A DNA stretch of 64,000 nucleotides from JACVRW01 sp963803245 (GTDB lineage: Bacteria > Actinomycetota > Thermoleophilia > Solirubrobacterales > Thermoleophilaceae), in assembly GCA_963803245.1 (NCBI GenBank), contig CAWDLI010000003.1:66699-130698 (forward strand), in the 5' to 3' direction. Each line of letters opens with the position of its first letter. Position 1 is the stretch's first letter. Shown here piece after piece: positions 56,117 to 63,725 of the stretch. The notes beneath the pieces are model-generated. The model searched no databases. It was not told the origin of the DNA and was given only the letters and a program-made list of their open reading frames with translations. A program made the position numbers and the translations under genes.

Positions 56117-58102
56117 TCAGGTGGCCTCGGTGTCGGCGAACTTGGACTCGAGATCCTTCATCACTCCGGGCTCGCGCAGCGTGGTCACGTCGCCCAGCTC
56201 GCGGCCCTCCGCGATGTCCCGCAGGAGGCGCCGCATGATCTTGCCGGAGCGCGTCTTCGGCACGTCGGCCGTCCAGATGATGCTCTTGGGCCGCGCCAGC
56301 TTGCCGATGCGCCTGGCCACGTGCTCGCGCACCTCCTGCTCCAGCTGCTCGGTGCCCTCGAGATCCCCCTCGAGGATCACGAACGCCGAGATCGCCTGAC
56401 CGGTGTCCTCGTCCTGCGTTCCGATGACCGCGGCCTCGGCGACCTTCGGGTGCGAGACGATCGCCGACTCCACCTCCGCGGTCGAGAGCCTGTGGCCCGA
56501 CACGTTCACCACGTCGTCCACGCGGCCGACGATCCAGAAGTAGCCGTCCTCGTCGCGCCGCGCGGCGTCGCCCACGAAGTACGTGGTCTCGCCGAACTTG
56601 GAGAAGTAGGTCTCCTTGTAGCGCTCCGGGTCCTCGAAGAGATTGCGCAGCATGCCCGGCCACGGCCGTGTGATCGCCAGGAGCCCCTGCTCCCCGTCGG
56701 GCACCTCGTTGCCCTCTTCGTCGAGCACCACCGTCTCGATGCCGGGCAGCGGTCTCGTGGCCGAGCCGGGCTTGGCCGGCACGACGGCGGGAAGCGGCGA
56801 GATCATGATGTGGCCGGTCTCGGTCTGCCACCAGGTGTCGACCACCGGGCAGCGCTCGCCGCCGATCACCTTCCAGTACCAGAGCCAGGCCTTGGGATTG
56901 ATGGGCTCGCCCACCGTGCCGAGCAGGCGGAGCTTCGAGAGGTCGTGCCTCTGCGGGTAATCGATTCCCCACTTCATGCAGGCGCGGATCGCCGTCGGGG
57001 CGGTGTAGAAGAGCGTCACGCCGTAGCGCTCGCACAACTCCCACCAGATGTCCTTGTCGGGGTAGTCGGGCGCTCCCTCGTACATCACCGAGGTCGCGCC
57101 GTTCAGAAGCGGGCCGTAGACGATGTACGAGTGCCCGGTGACCCAGCCCACGTCCGCGGAGCACCAGTACACGTCCTCGTCGGGCTTCATGTCGAACACG
57201 TACTTGTTCGTCCAGGCCACGCCGGTGAGGTAGCCGCCGGTGGTGTGGAGGATGCCCTTGGGCTTGGCGGTGGAGCCGGAGGTGAAGAGCACGTACAGGG
57301 GATGCTCGGCATCGAGTGGCTCGGCGGGGCAGTCCTCGGAGGCGGCGTCGATCGCCTCGTCGTAGAACAGGTCGCGCCCCTCGCGCATGTCCACGTCGGC
57401 GCCGGTGTTGCGAACCACGACCACGGTCTCGATCGAGGGCACGTCGTCGAGGAAGGCGTCCACCTCGGGCTTGATGTCCGCCACCTTGCCCTTGCGCCGG
57501 GCGCAGTCGACGGTGATCAGAGCCTTGGCGTCCGTGAACTCCATCCGCTCCTTGACCGACTCCGTCGAGAAGCCGCCGAACACCACGTTGTGGGGCGCAC
57601 CGATCCGGGCGCATGCCAGCATCGCCACCGCCACCTCGGGGATCATCGGAAGGAAGATCCCGACCACGTCGCCGGGCTCGACGCCGCGCTCCTTGAGCAC
57701 GTTGGCCAGGCGCTTTACGTCCCGGAGCAGCTCGGCGTAGGTCACGTCGCGCTCTTCGCCCTCCTCGCCGCGCCAGTGGTAGGCCACCCTGTCGCCCCGG
57801 CCCGCGTCCACGTGGCGGTCGAGGGCGTTGTGGGAGGCGTTCAGCTTGCCCCCGGTGAACCACTTGTAGAAGGGCGCCTCGGACTCGTCGAGCACCTGGT
57901 CCCAGGGCTCGAACCAGTCGAGCTCCTCGGCCTGCTTGGCCCACCAGGCCTCCGGGTCGCGCGCGGCCTCCTCGTAGACGGACTCGTCCGTGATCAGCGC
58001 CTCGCGCGCGAACTCCTCGGGCGGATCGAACACATCCTGGTCGAGCAGCTCGCCGAGCTCGCGCTCGATCTGGTCCGCCGTGGCCTTGGTGCCGCCTTCC
58101 AT
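56117..58102 (-). CDS. acs: Acetyl-CoA synthetase (AMP-forming)
   Basis: 661 residues, the usual length. ANL motifs: VLFTSGSTAKPKGILHTTGG (P-loop), DTWWQTETGHIMISPLP, FWIVGRVDDVVNVSGHRLST and the C-terminal PKTRSGKIMRRLLRD with the Lys that is acetylated in regulated enzymes. Converts acetate, ATP and CoA to acetyl-CoA. It lies downstream of actP on the same strand, separated by an 87-nt gap with a strong hairpin, forming an acetate uptake/activation set. Confidence 0.96.
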   Translation of the reverse strand: MEGGTKATADQIERELGELLDQDVFDPPEEFAREALITDESVYEEAARDPEAWWAKQAEELDWFEPWDQVLDESEAPFYKWFTGGKLNASHNALDRHVDAGRGDRVAYHWRGEEGEERDVTYAELLRDVKRLANVLKERGVEPGDVVGIFLPMIPEVAVAMLACARIGAPHNVVFGGFSTESVKERMEFTDAKALITVDCARRKGKVADIKPEVDAFLDDVPSIETVVVVRNTGADVDMREGRDLFYDEAIDAASEDCPAEPLDAEHPLYVLFTSGSTAKPKGILHTTGGYLTGVAWTNKYVFDMKPDEDVYWCSADVGWVTGHSYIVYGPLLNGATSVMYEGAPDYPDKDIWWELCERYGVTLFYTAPTAIRACMKWGIDYPQRHDLSKLRLLGTVGEPINPKAWLWYWKVIGGERCPVVDTWWQTETGHIMISPLPAVVPAKPGSATRPLPGIETVVLDEEGNEVPDGEQGLLAITRPWPGMLRNLFEDPERYKETYFSKFGETTYFVGDAARRDEDGYFWIVGRVDDVVNVSGHRLSTAEVESAIVSHPKVAEAAVIGTQDEDTGQAISAFVILEGDLEGTEQLEQEVREHVARRIGKLARPKSIIWTADVPKTRSGKIMRRLLRDIAEGRELGDVTTLREPGVMKDLESKFADTEAT

Positions 58103-58147
58103 CGAGCTCCCTCCGGTTCGACTCTCTCGGAAGAGGTTCTACCCGAA

Positions 58148-58178
58148 CGTGGAGGGGCGCACGCCGCGCCCCTCCACG
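58148..58178. terminator. Perfect 13-bp hairpin between actP and acs
   Basis: CGTGGAGGGGCGC (58148-58160), loop ACGCC, GCGCCCCTCCACG (58166-58178). No U-tract. It may set the ratio of actP to acs mRNA by partial termination or mRNA stabilisation. Confidence 0.55.
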
Positions 58179-58189
58179 CCGGTGTCGGT

Positions 58190-59821
58190 CTACGGCTTCG
58201 GCAGCACGCTCATGGCCGCCGTGGCGGCACCCGCGCGAGCGCGCCCGCCGTTGAGCCCCACGCCGGTGGCCACCTCGGCGCCGAGCCCCGTCTCGGAGCG
58301 GACGTAGAGCTCGCTGAACTTGCGCTCCGCCGCCGGCTCGCGAGCGAGCATCGTGCCGACCCAGCACCCGATGAAGCCGAGCGGGATCGAGACGATCCCC
58401 GGGTTCGCCAGGTCGTAGAACCCGAACGCCCCACCCTCGGAGTCGGCTCCCGGCCACACCTTCGGGCTGATGATCACGAGCAGCACCGAGCTGAACACGC
58501 CGGTGAGCACGCCGACGATCGCGCCGGTGGTGTTGAAACGCCGCCAGCTGAGCGCCAGCAGCAGCGCCGGGAAGTTGGCGCTGGCCGCCACGGCGAACGC
58601 CAGGCCGACCATGAACGAGACGTTCAGGCCGGCACCGCCGATCACGGCAACCGCGATCGCGATGGCGCCGATCGCCACGGCGGCGATCTTCGCGACCCAC
58701 ACCTCTTCCTTCTCCGAGTCGCGGCCCGAGCGGACCACGTTCGACCAGATGTCGTGAGCCACGGCACCGGATGCCGAGATCACCAGGCCCGCCACCACCG
58801 CGAGGATCGTGGCGAAGGCCACGCCGGCGATGATCGCGAGGAACAGCTCTCCGCCGAGCTCGTCAGCGAGGTTCGGCAGCGCGAGGTTCCCGCCCGTGCC
58901 GGCCGCTGCCTCGCCCGCCGGGCCGAGGACGGCGCGTGCGCCGAAGCCCAGGAACGTCGTCATCAGGTAGAAGGCCCCGATGAGGACCATCGCCCACATC
59001 ACCGAGCCGCGCGCCGCCTTGGCGTCGGGCACGGTGAAGAAGCGCATCAGGATGTGCGGCAGGCCCGCGGTGCCCAGCACCAGGCCGAGCCCGAGCGAGA
59101 CGGTGTCGAGCGGGGTCGTGAGGAACAGGCCCGGCTCGAGGTACTTCTGACCCTCGGGCGACTGCGCCCGGGAGTCCTTGAACAGCTCGACGGGGTTGAC
59201 GCTCGTCTTGGTCATCACCCAGACGGTCATGACCACGGCCGCGCTCATCAACATCAACGCCTTGATGATCTGCACCCAGCTCGTGGCGAGCATGCCGCCG
59301 GCGATGATGTAGACCACCATGAACGCGCCGGTGAGGATCACCGCGAGCGAGAAGTCGATGCCCACGAGCGCCTCGATCAGCACACCCGCGCCGACCATCT
59401 GCGCGATCAGGTAGAAGGCGACCACGGCCAGCGTTCCGAGCGCGGCTGCCGAGCGCGCCGGCTTCTGCTTCAGCCGGAACGTGAGCACGTCCGCGATCGT
59501 GTACTTCCCGCTGTTGCGCATCCGCTCGGCGAGCAGGAAGAGCACGGTCAGGAAGGCCACGAGGAAGCCGACGGAGTAGAGGAAGCCGTCGAACCCGAAC
59601 AGGTAGATCAGGCCGGCGATGCCGAGGAACGATGCGGCCGACATGTAGTCGCCCGCGATGGCGAACCCGTTCTGCGGGCCGGTGAGGCTACGTCCGGCCG
59701 CCCAGAAGTCGGTCGCCGTGTTCACGCGCTTCGACGCGAAGTAGGTCACCACCATCGTGACGCCCACGACGCCGGCGAAGACCGCCAGTGCGGTCTCGTT
59801 GACTGCGGCGATGAGCGTCAT
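58190..59821 (-). CDS. actP: Acetate/cation symporter
   Basis: 543 residues, sodium:solute symporter family with about 13 hydrophobic helices. Typical ActP segments: TDFWAAGRSLTGPQNGFAIA GDYMSAASFLGIAG, YFASKRVNTATDFW, GTAGLPHILMRFFTVPDAKA ARGSV and FMVGLAFAVAASANFPALLL. Takes up acetate or short monocarboxylates with a cation. Overlaps the upstream DUF485 gene by 4 nt, the normal partner order. Confidence 0.93.
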   Translation of the reverse strand: MTLIAAVNETALAVFAGVVGVTMVVTYFASKRVNTATDFWAAGRSLTGPQNGFAIAGDYMSAASFLGIAGLIYLFGFDGFLYSVGFLVAFLTVLFLLAERMRNSGKYTIADVLTFRLKQKPARSAAALGTLAVVAFYLIAQMVGAGVLIEALVGIDFSLAVILTGAFMVVYIIAGGMLATSWVQIIKALMLMSAAVVMTVWVMTKTSVNPVELFKDSRAQSPEGQKYLEPGLFLTTPLDTVSLGLGLVLGTAGLPHILMRFFTVPDAKAARGSVMWAMVLIGAFYLMTTFLGFGARAVLGPAGEAAAGTGGNLALPNLADELGGELFLAIIAGVAFATILAVVAGLVISASGAVAHDIWSNVVRSGRDSEKEEVWVAKIAAVAIGAIAIAVAVIGGAGLNVSFMVGLAFAVAASANFPALLLALSWRRFNTTGAIVGVLTGVFSSVLLVIISPKVWPGADSEGGAFGFYDLANPGIVSIPLGFIGCWVGTMLAREPAAERKFSELYVRSETGLGAEVATGVGLNGGRARAGAATAAMSVLPKP

Positions 59822-60273
59822 TGGGGCGCCACCTCACCGGTGGGAGCGCGCGGAGCCCTGCCGGGCTGAGCCTGCGCCTCCTGCGCCGGGACCTGGCCGC
59901 CCGTCAGTGCCCGCTGCACGACGCGCTCGGCGAGCGGGTCGAAGACCCGGTCGGCGCGGCGTATGTACATCCAGCCGAGAGCCCAGGTCATGACGAACTG
60001 GCTGAGCGCGAGCACGTAGCCGACGGTGAGCCCGTCGACGAGGAACTCGCTGCCCATGAAGTCGGGCGCGTAGCCGGCGAGGATGATGAAGCCGAAGTAC
60101 CAGCTGAGGAAGAAGATCGTGGCCGGGACCACGAACGCCTTCTTCTTCGACGTCAACTCGCGAAACTCGGGTGAGCGCTCGACGCCCTCCCAGTCGATCT
60201 GGGGCTGTCCGGAGCCGTCTCCGTTGGCAGCCAGGTCTCCCAATTCCACCGCGCGTCTGGGCGCAGCTGACAT
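59818..60273 (-). CDS. DUF485 membrane protein, ActP partner
   Basis: 151 residues from ATG 60273 with GGGAGA before it. SPEFRELTSKKKAFVVPATI FFLSWYF and YVLALSQFVMTWALGWMYIR RADRVFDPLA give two helices and the typical DUF485 (YjcH-like) pattern. A polar N-terminus and Pro/Gln-rich tail are extra. Usually co-transcribed with actP and probably part of the transporter. Confidence 0.9.
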   Translation of the reverse strand: MSAAPRRAVELGDLAANGDGSGQPQIDWEGVERSPEFRELTSKKKAFVVPATIFFLSWYFGFIILAGYAPDFMGSEFLVDGLTVGYVLALSQFVMTWALGWMYIRRADRVFDPLAERVVQRALTGGQVPAQEAQAQPGRAPRAPTGEVAPQ

Positions 60274-60388
60274 ATCGATCTCCCTTCTCCCAAGGCCCGC
60301 GCCGCCCCCACAACACGTGCCGTTCGCCCGACCGATTACCCGGGGACGCGCCAGTCCATGCGCGGGACCCCCCATATGGGGGACGCCG

Positions 60389-60679
60389 CTACTTGACGGA
60401 CAACTCGCAGCGCGTGCCGTCGGCGTTGCGGCCCTGGTCCGCATCGGGCGGCTTGATGATGAGCTCCTCGATGTCCTGGAGCTCGTCGTAGTCGCCGAGC
60501 TTGGCCTCGTCGCACACGCGGTCCCCCTCGGCCTCGCTCTCCACCTTGACGATCGCCTGACCTTTGTCGGGCGCGTTCAGGACGAAGCGCGGGTCGAGCA
60601 CCCCGCTGCGCTCGGCGTCCTCGCCGCAGCCCGAGAGCACGACGAGGGCGAACGCGATGGCTAATGACCGGCGCAGCAC
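60389..60679 (-). CDS. Small lipoprotein (96 aa)
   Basis: GTG 60679 opens MLRRSLAIAFALVVLSGCGE with lipobox LSGC. The mature part is acidic (VESEAEGDRVCDEAKLGDYD) and ends GTRCELSVK with one more Cys pair. On the minus strand TACGCT and exactly 6 nt precede GTG, another leaderless-type start. Divergent from the SnoaL unit at 60749. Function unknown. Confidence 0.75.
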   Translation of the reverse strand: MLRRSLAIAFALVVLSGCGEDAERSGVLDPRFVLNAPDKGQAIVKVESEAEGDRVCDEAKLGDYDELQDIEELIIKPPDADQGRNADGTRCELSVK

Positions 60680-60733
60680 CGTCCGAGCGTAGGTGAAGCG
60701 GTCCTGTCCATGGACGACCCCGCTGCGCTCGGG

Positions 60734-60739
60734 GATACT
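60734..60739 (+). promoter_or_regulatory. Array-head -10 element (GATACT)
   Basis: CGCTGCGCTCGGGGATACT with 9 nt to the ATG at 60749. The 20 bp before it are repeated before the next unit at 61008. Confidence 0.5.
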
Positions 60740-60748
60740 CGGCGGGCG

Positions 60749-60990
60749 ATGTCGCAGGAGAACGTGGAGGCCGTCAGGCGGTTGTTCGAGGCCGTCGGTC
60801 GGGGTGACATGGAGGACGTGATCGCCTGCGCCACAGAAGATGGCGTGATCGACGCGTCGCGCCGGCTCCTCGGCGGGCGGAGCTTCGCGGGGCACGAGCG
60901 AGCGACATCACGGTCGGGGCCCGGGCTGCATGGGTCGCCGAAGTTCGCGACGGGCAGGTGGCGCGAATGACCATCTACAGTCCCAGCCGA
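60749..60990 (+). pseudogene. Decayed SnoaL-like cassette
   Basis: Leader and first helix are normal (MSQENVEAVRRLFEAVGRGD, then MEDVIACATEDGVIDASRRL). After GHERA the core is missing and the frame changes; the usual C-terminal strand follows in another frame (DITVGARAAWVAEVRDGQVA RMTIY), and the conserved end and its Shine-Dalgarno are lost. The next unit has its own head promoter, as expected if this cassette no longer couples translation. Confidence 0.65.
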
Positions 60991-61007
60991 CCCTCGCTGC
61001 GCTCGGG

Positions 61008-61013
61008 GATACT
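61008..61013 (+). promoter_or_regulatory. Array-head -10 element (GATACT)
   Basis: GCTCGGGGATACT with 11 nt to the ATG at 61025, the longest gap among the nine heads. Confidence 0.45.
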
Positions 61014-61024
61014 CGTCGGAGCCG

Positions 61025-61420
61025 ATGTCGCAGGAGAACGTCGAGTTGGTACGGCGGTACTACGAGCTTCTGAACGCTCGCGATGTCCAACGGTGCCTGG
61101 AGCTGCTCGCTCCGAATATCGAGGTCGCTCAACCGGACCTGCCTGACGGTGGGGACTACCGGGGCCTTGCCGGCTGGCAGCGATGGAACGACGCGCTTGA
61201 GGAGGCTTGGCGAGAGATGCGGTGGGAACCCCACGAGTTCATCGACGCCGATGATGCCGTCGTCGCCGCCGTCCGCTTCGTCGGCAGTGGCTCGCACACA
61301 TCGATCGAGCATTCCGTGGAGCGCTTCCAGGTGCTGCGGGTTCGCGACGGTCGAATCGTCTTCACCACGGGCTATGGCAGACGCGCCCAGGCCCTCGCAG
61401 CCGTGGGGCTGTCGGAGTAG
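61025..61420 (+). CDS. SnoaL/NTF2-like protein, single-gene unit
   Basis: 131 residues, MSQENVELVRRYYELLNARD to ALAAVGLSE. The interior QRCLELLAPNIEVAQPDLPD, GLAGWQRWNDALEEAWREMR is its own variant, and the turn SGSHTSIEHSVERF replaces GRGRASG. Terminal DNA is the exact family end. It is followed 14 nt later by the tRNA-Cys fragment. Confidence 0.9.
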   Translation: MSQENVELVRRYYELLNARDVQRCLELLAPNIEVAQPDLPDGGDYRGLAGWQRWNDALEEAWREMRWEPHEFIDADDAVVAAVRFVGSGSHTSIEHSVERFQVLRVRDGRIVFTTGYGRRAQALAAVGLSE

Positions 61421-61434
61421 CCCGCCCAGTACTA

Positions 61435-61475
61435 AGGCGCCGACCGGAATCGAACCGGTGTGAACGGCTTTGCAG
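61435..61475 (-). tRNA. 3' fragment of tRNA-Cys (GCA), probable att core
   Basis: On the minus strand: CTGCAAAGCC (anticodon loop GCA and 3' stem), GTTCACA, T arm CCGGTTCGATTCCGG, acceptor 3' strand CGGCGCC and U73, the Cys discriminator. No 5' acceptor or D arm matches upstream. This is the sequence that integrases copy when inserting into a tRNA 3' end, and it lies 60 bp from a recombinase gene end. Confidence 0.6.
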
Positions 61476-61534
61476 GCTTCGTGCCTGGGCCCTCTTCCGC
61501 TCTACTGCGCGTTGTCAGGCGCGCTCAGTTGCGC

Positions 61535-61933
61535 TCAGTTGGTCCCGATGTACCCCAGTTCGGGAGATATCTCGGGAGACGTCCTGCGCATCGGCGGCCG
61601 CCTGTAGACGCAGCGCGTCCTGCGGCGCGGCTTGTGGTGGAGGTACCGCTGGGTCGTTGAGTAGTGCTGGTGCCCCATGTACGACTGCACCGCATAGGGG
61701 TCGAGCACGGTGATCGCCAGCGAGCCAAAGTGGTGCCGCAGGTCGTGGAACCGAATCCGACGCAGCCCCGCCCGTTTCAAGGCTGCGTAGAAGCGTCGGC
61801 GGAGCGCCCAGTGCTCGAGGATCGCGGCCCTGATCGCCGCCGAACGGTTCCCACCACGCGCCGCGGCAAGAACATCCAGCCGCCGCCGCACCGGGACGGT
61901 GGCCTTAAACCCCACAAAGTTCGCGTCGGCCAT
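61535..61933 (-). pseudogene. Truncated tyrosine recombinase fused to an RHH-like start
   Basis: 132 residues. The C-terminal ~75 residues are a phage-type integrase: KRAGLRRIRFHDLRHHFGSL (box II His-x-x-Arg), YMGHQHYSTTQRYLHH with the second His and the nucleophile Tyr. The N-terminal part (FKATVPVRRRLDVLAAARGG NRSAAIRAAILEHW) instead resembles a ribbon-helix-helix antitoxin-like protein, and the catalytic domain with the first Arg is missing. So it cannot recombine alone. Two GGGAGA repeats 12 bp apart lie in its 3' end, and GCGCTCAGTT is tandemly repeated at its stop. Confidence 0.65.
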
Positions 61934-62044
61934 TAAACGATCACGCTTTTCCGGCCCGCGCGACACCTGTACTCGCCGTCCCGCCTGTGGAATCAGAGCG
62001 GGTCCGCCCCCAGGGGTTTCTTCGACCACCCACCACAGGGGCAC

Positions 62045-62074
62045 TTGAGGTCTCGCCCTCGGGTGGATTAGGGT
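62045..62074 (+). promoter_or_regulatory. Promoter of the cupin gene
   Basis: TTGAGG (62045-62050), 18 nt, TAGGGT (62069-62074), giving a leader of ~40 nt with ATAGGAGG before ATG 62119. Confidence 0.55.
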
Positions 62075-62118
62075 CGATTCGCAGGGACCGAGGCGACCTT
62101 TTACATAGGAGGCCCACC

Positions 62119-62478
62119 ATGGCGAGCATCGAGCGCAAGGCGCTTGACCAGCCCGACGAAACGCGCCCGATAGACAAGGGCACAGTCGAGATAGTGAAGC
62201 TTGAAGCCGGCACTGTCATGCGCACCACCTTCGAGCCCGGCTGGCGCTGGTCCGAGTGCGTCAAGCCAGTCGTTGGCGGGGATAGCTGCCAGGTCGACCA
62301 CTTCGGGTACTGCATCTCCGGGCAGATGCACGTCCAGATGAACGACGGCGAGGAGATGGACATCGGCGCGGGCGACGCGCTTCGGATACCCCCAGGCCAC
62401 GACGCATGGATTGTCGGCGACGAGCCGTACGTTGGCGTGGACTTCCAAGGCGGAGCGGAGTACGCGAAGCCCGAATAG
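62119..62478 (+). CDS. Cupin-domain protein
   Basis: 119 residues. A single cupin barrel: FEPGWRWSECVKPVVGGDSC, FGYCISGQMHVQMNDGEEMD (motif 1) and IGAGDALRIPPGHDAWIVGD (motif 2, PxGHDxW). The metal site appears reduced compared with canonical HxH cupins, so ligand binding rather than catalysis is possible. Flanked by the recombinase and a SnoaL array. Confidence 0.85.
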   Translation: MASIERKALDQPDETRPIDKGTVEIVKLEAGTVMRTTFEPGWRWSECVKPVVGGDSCQVDHFGYCISGQMHVQMNDGEEMDIGAGDALRIPPGHDAWIVGDEPYVGVDFQGGAEYAKPE

Positions 62479-62501
62479 TTCGAACCGCCCCGCCAAGGCG
62501 G

Positions 62502-62507
62502 GATACT
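62502..62507 (+). promoter_or_regulatory. Array-head -10 element (GATACT)
   Basis: GGCGGGATACT with 9 nt to the ATG at 62517; TTCGAA lies 17 bp upstream and is the best -35 candidate among the heads. Confidence 0.5.
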
Positions 62508-62516
62508 CGGCGGGCG

Positions 62517-62903
62517 ATGTCGCAAGACGATGTGGACGTGATCGCCAGGGTGTTCGAAGACGCAGAAACGTTCTTCTCCGTCTGCGACCCGGACATCGAG
62601 TGGGACATGTCGCAGCTGACACCTGACGGCCGGGTCTACCGCGGCCATGCGGGCGTGCGGGAGTTCTGGCGCGGCTGGGCAGGTACGTGGGACGACTTCG
62701 AATTCGGGATCGACAGGATCGTCGATGCCGGGGGCGGAGAAGTTGTGGTTCGCGTCCACCAGTCCGGCACGGGCCGGGGGAGCGGCGCAGCGGTCAACTT
62801 CGACTTCGGACAGCTGTGGACAGTCAGCGACGGCATGATCGTGAGGTTCCGTGCCTTCCCCGACTTCGAACAGGCCCTCGCAGCCGTAGGGCTGTGGGAG
62901 TAG
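62517..62903 (+). CDS. SnoaL/NTF2-like protein, array head
   Basis: 128 residues. The leader has drifted (MSQDDVDVIARVFEDAETFF) and the end is ALAAVGLWE with Trp in place of Ser. The core (DPDIEWDMSQLTPDGRVYRG, GTGRGSGAAVNFDFGQLWTV) is normal. Followed at 3 nt by the next cassette; GTGGGAGTAG still gives GGAG as Shine-Dalgarno despite the Ser-to-Trp change. Confidence 0.88.
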   Translation: MSQDDVDVIARVFEDAETFFSVCDPDIEWDMSQLTPDGRVYRGHAGVREFWRGWAGTWDDFEFGIDRIVDAGGGEVVVRVHQSGTGRGSGAAVNFDFGQLWTVSDGMIVRFRAFPDFEQALAAVGLWE

Positions 62904-62906
62904 CCG

Positions 62907-63302
62907 ATGTCGCAGGAGAACGTTGAGATCGTGCGGCGAAGCTACGAGCTCTTCAACGGCGGCGATTTCGCGGGGTGGCTTGCAACGCTCAGCCCGGACG
63001 TCGAGCTCGATGAGCGGTACCTCGCCCCGGACGCAGCCGTCTATAACGGCCTCGCGGGCATTCGCAATTGGTTGAGCATGATTTCGGAGGCTGGGTCGGC
63101 TCGCTTCGAAGTGCTGCGCTGGCTCGACGGCGGCGACGCGGTGGCCACCGAGGTGATAGTTCACGTCCACGGAGCTGAGAGCGGGGTTGACGTCACAGCA
63201 CGACTCGCCCACGCCCTTCGGATACGCGACCAGAAGGTGGTCTACATCGCCTCGTTTGCCACCGTCGAGCAAGCCCTCGAAGCGGTGGGGCTGTCGGAGT
63301 AG
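62907..63302 (+). CDS. SnoaL/NTF2-like protein, array follower
   Basis: 131 residues, MSQENVEIVRRSYELFNGGD to ALEAVGLSE, with perfect end sequences. Interior LDERYLAPDAAVYNGLAGIR and the strands AVATEVIVHVHGAESGVDVT with two His. Middle gene of a three-cassette array. Confidence 0.9.
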   Translation: MSQENVEIVRRSYELFNGGDFAGWLATLSPDVELDERYLAPDAAVYNGLAGIRNWLSMISEAGSARFEVLRWLDGGDAVATEVIVHVHGAESGVDVTARLAHALRIRDQKVVYIASFATVEQALEAVGLSE

Positions 63303-63305
63303 GCG

Positions 63306-63725
63306 ATGTCGCGAGCGAACGTGGGGGTCGTTCTGAGCTTGTACGACGCGCTCAACGGCGGGGTGGCGGTTGACGAGATGACCGACGAGTTGCTCGCCAT
63401 CGTCTTCGACCCGGCGATCGAAATGCAGCAACTCAGTGCGCTCGCTGGCACGACTGGGAGGTTCCGCGGCTACGAAGGACTGCGCGATGCGCAGCGCGAG
63501 CTTGAGGAGGCCCTGAGTGACAATCGGTGGGAGCCACTCGAGCACGTCGCGAATGGCGACAGGGTGGGCTTCGCCGTGAAGGCGTCCGGTCGGGGACGAG
63601 CAAGCGGCGTTCGCGTGGAGCGTCCGGTCGGCCACCTCTTCGAGCTCCGCGGCGGCCGTATCAGCCGCTGGATCGTCTATCCGGCACCCGAACAGGCCCT
63701 CGAAGCGGTGGGGCTGTCGGAGTAG
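63306..63725 (+). CDS. SnoaL/NTF2-like protein, array end
   Basis: 139 residues. The leader is degenerate (MSRANVGVVLSLYDALNGGV) but the core and the end EALEAVGLSE are intact, with the turn ASGRGRASGVRVERPVGHLF. The last 24 bp are identical to those of the preceding gene. Confidence 0.88.
   Translation: MSRANVGVVLSLYDALNGGVAVDEMTDELLAIVFDPAIEMQQLSALAGTTGRFRGYEGLRDAQRELEEALSDNRWEPLEHVANGDRVGFAVKASGRGRASGVRVERPVGHLFELRGGRISRWIVYPAPEQALEAVGLSE

Noticed and set aside
56321..59869. 1182-codon plus-strand open frame opposite acs and actP
   Set aside because: It spans two clear minus-strand genes and their gap; composition is that of an antisense shadow.
61435..61530. Complete tRNA at the recombinase end
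   Set aside because: The 3' half fits tRNA-Cys, but no 5' acceptor strand, D arm or paired anticodon stem could be formed from the upstream bases.
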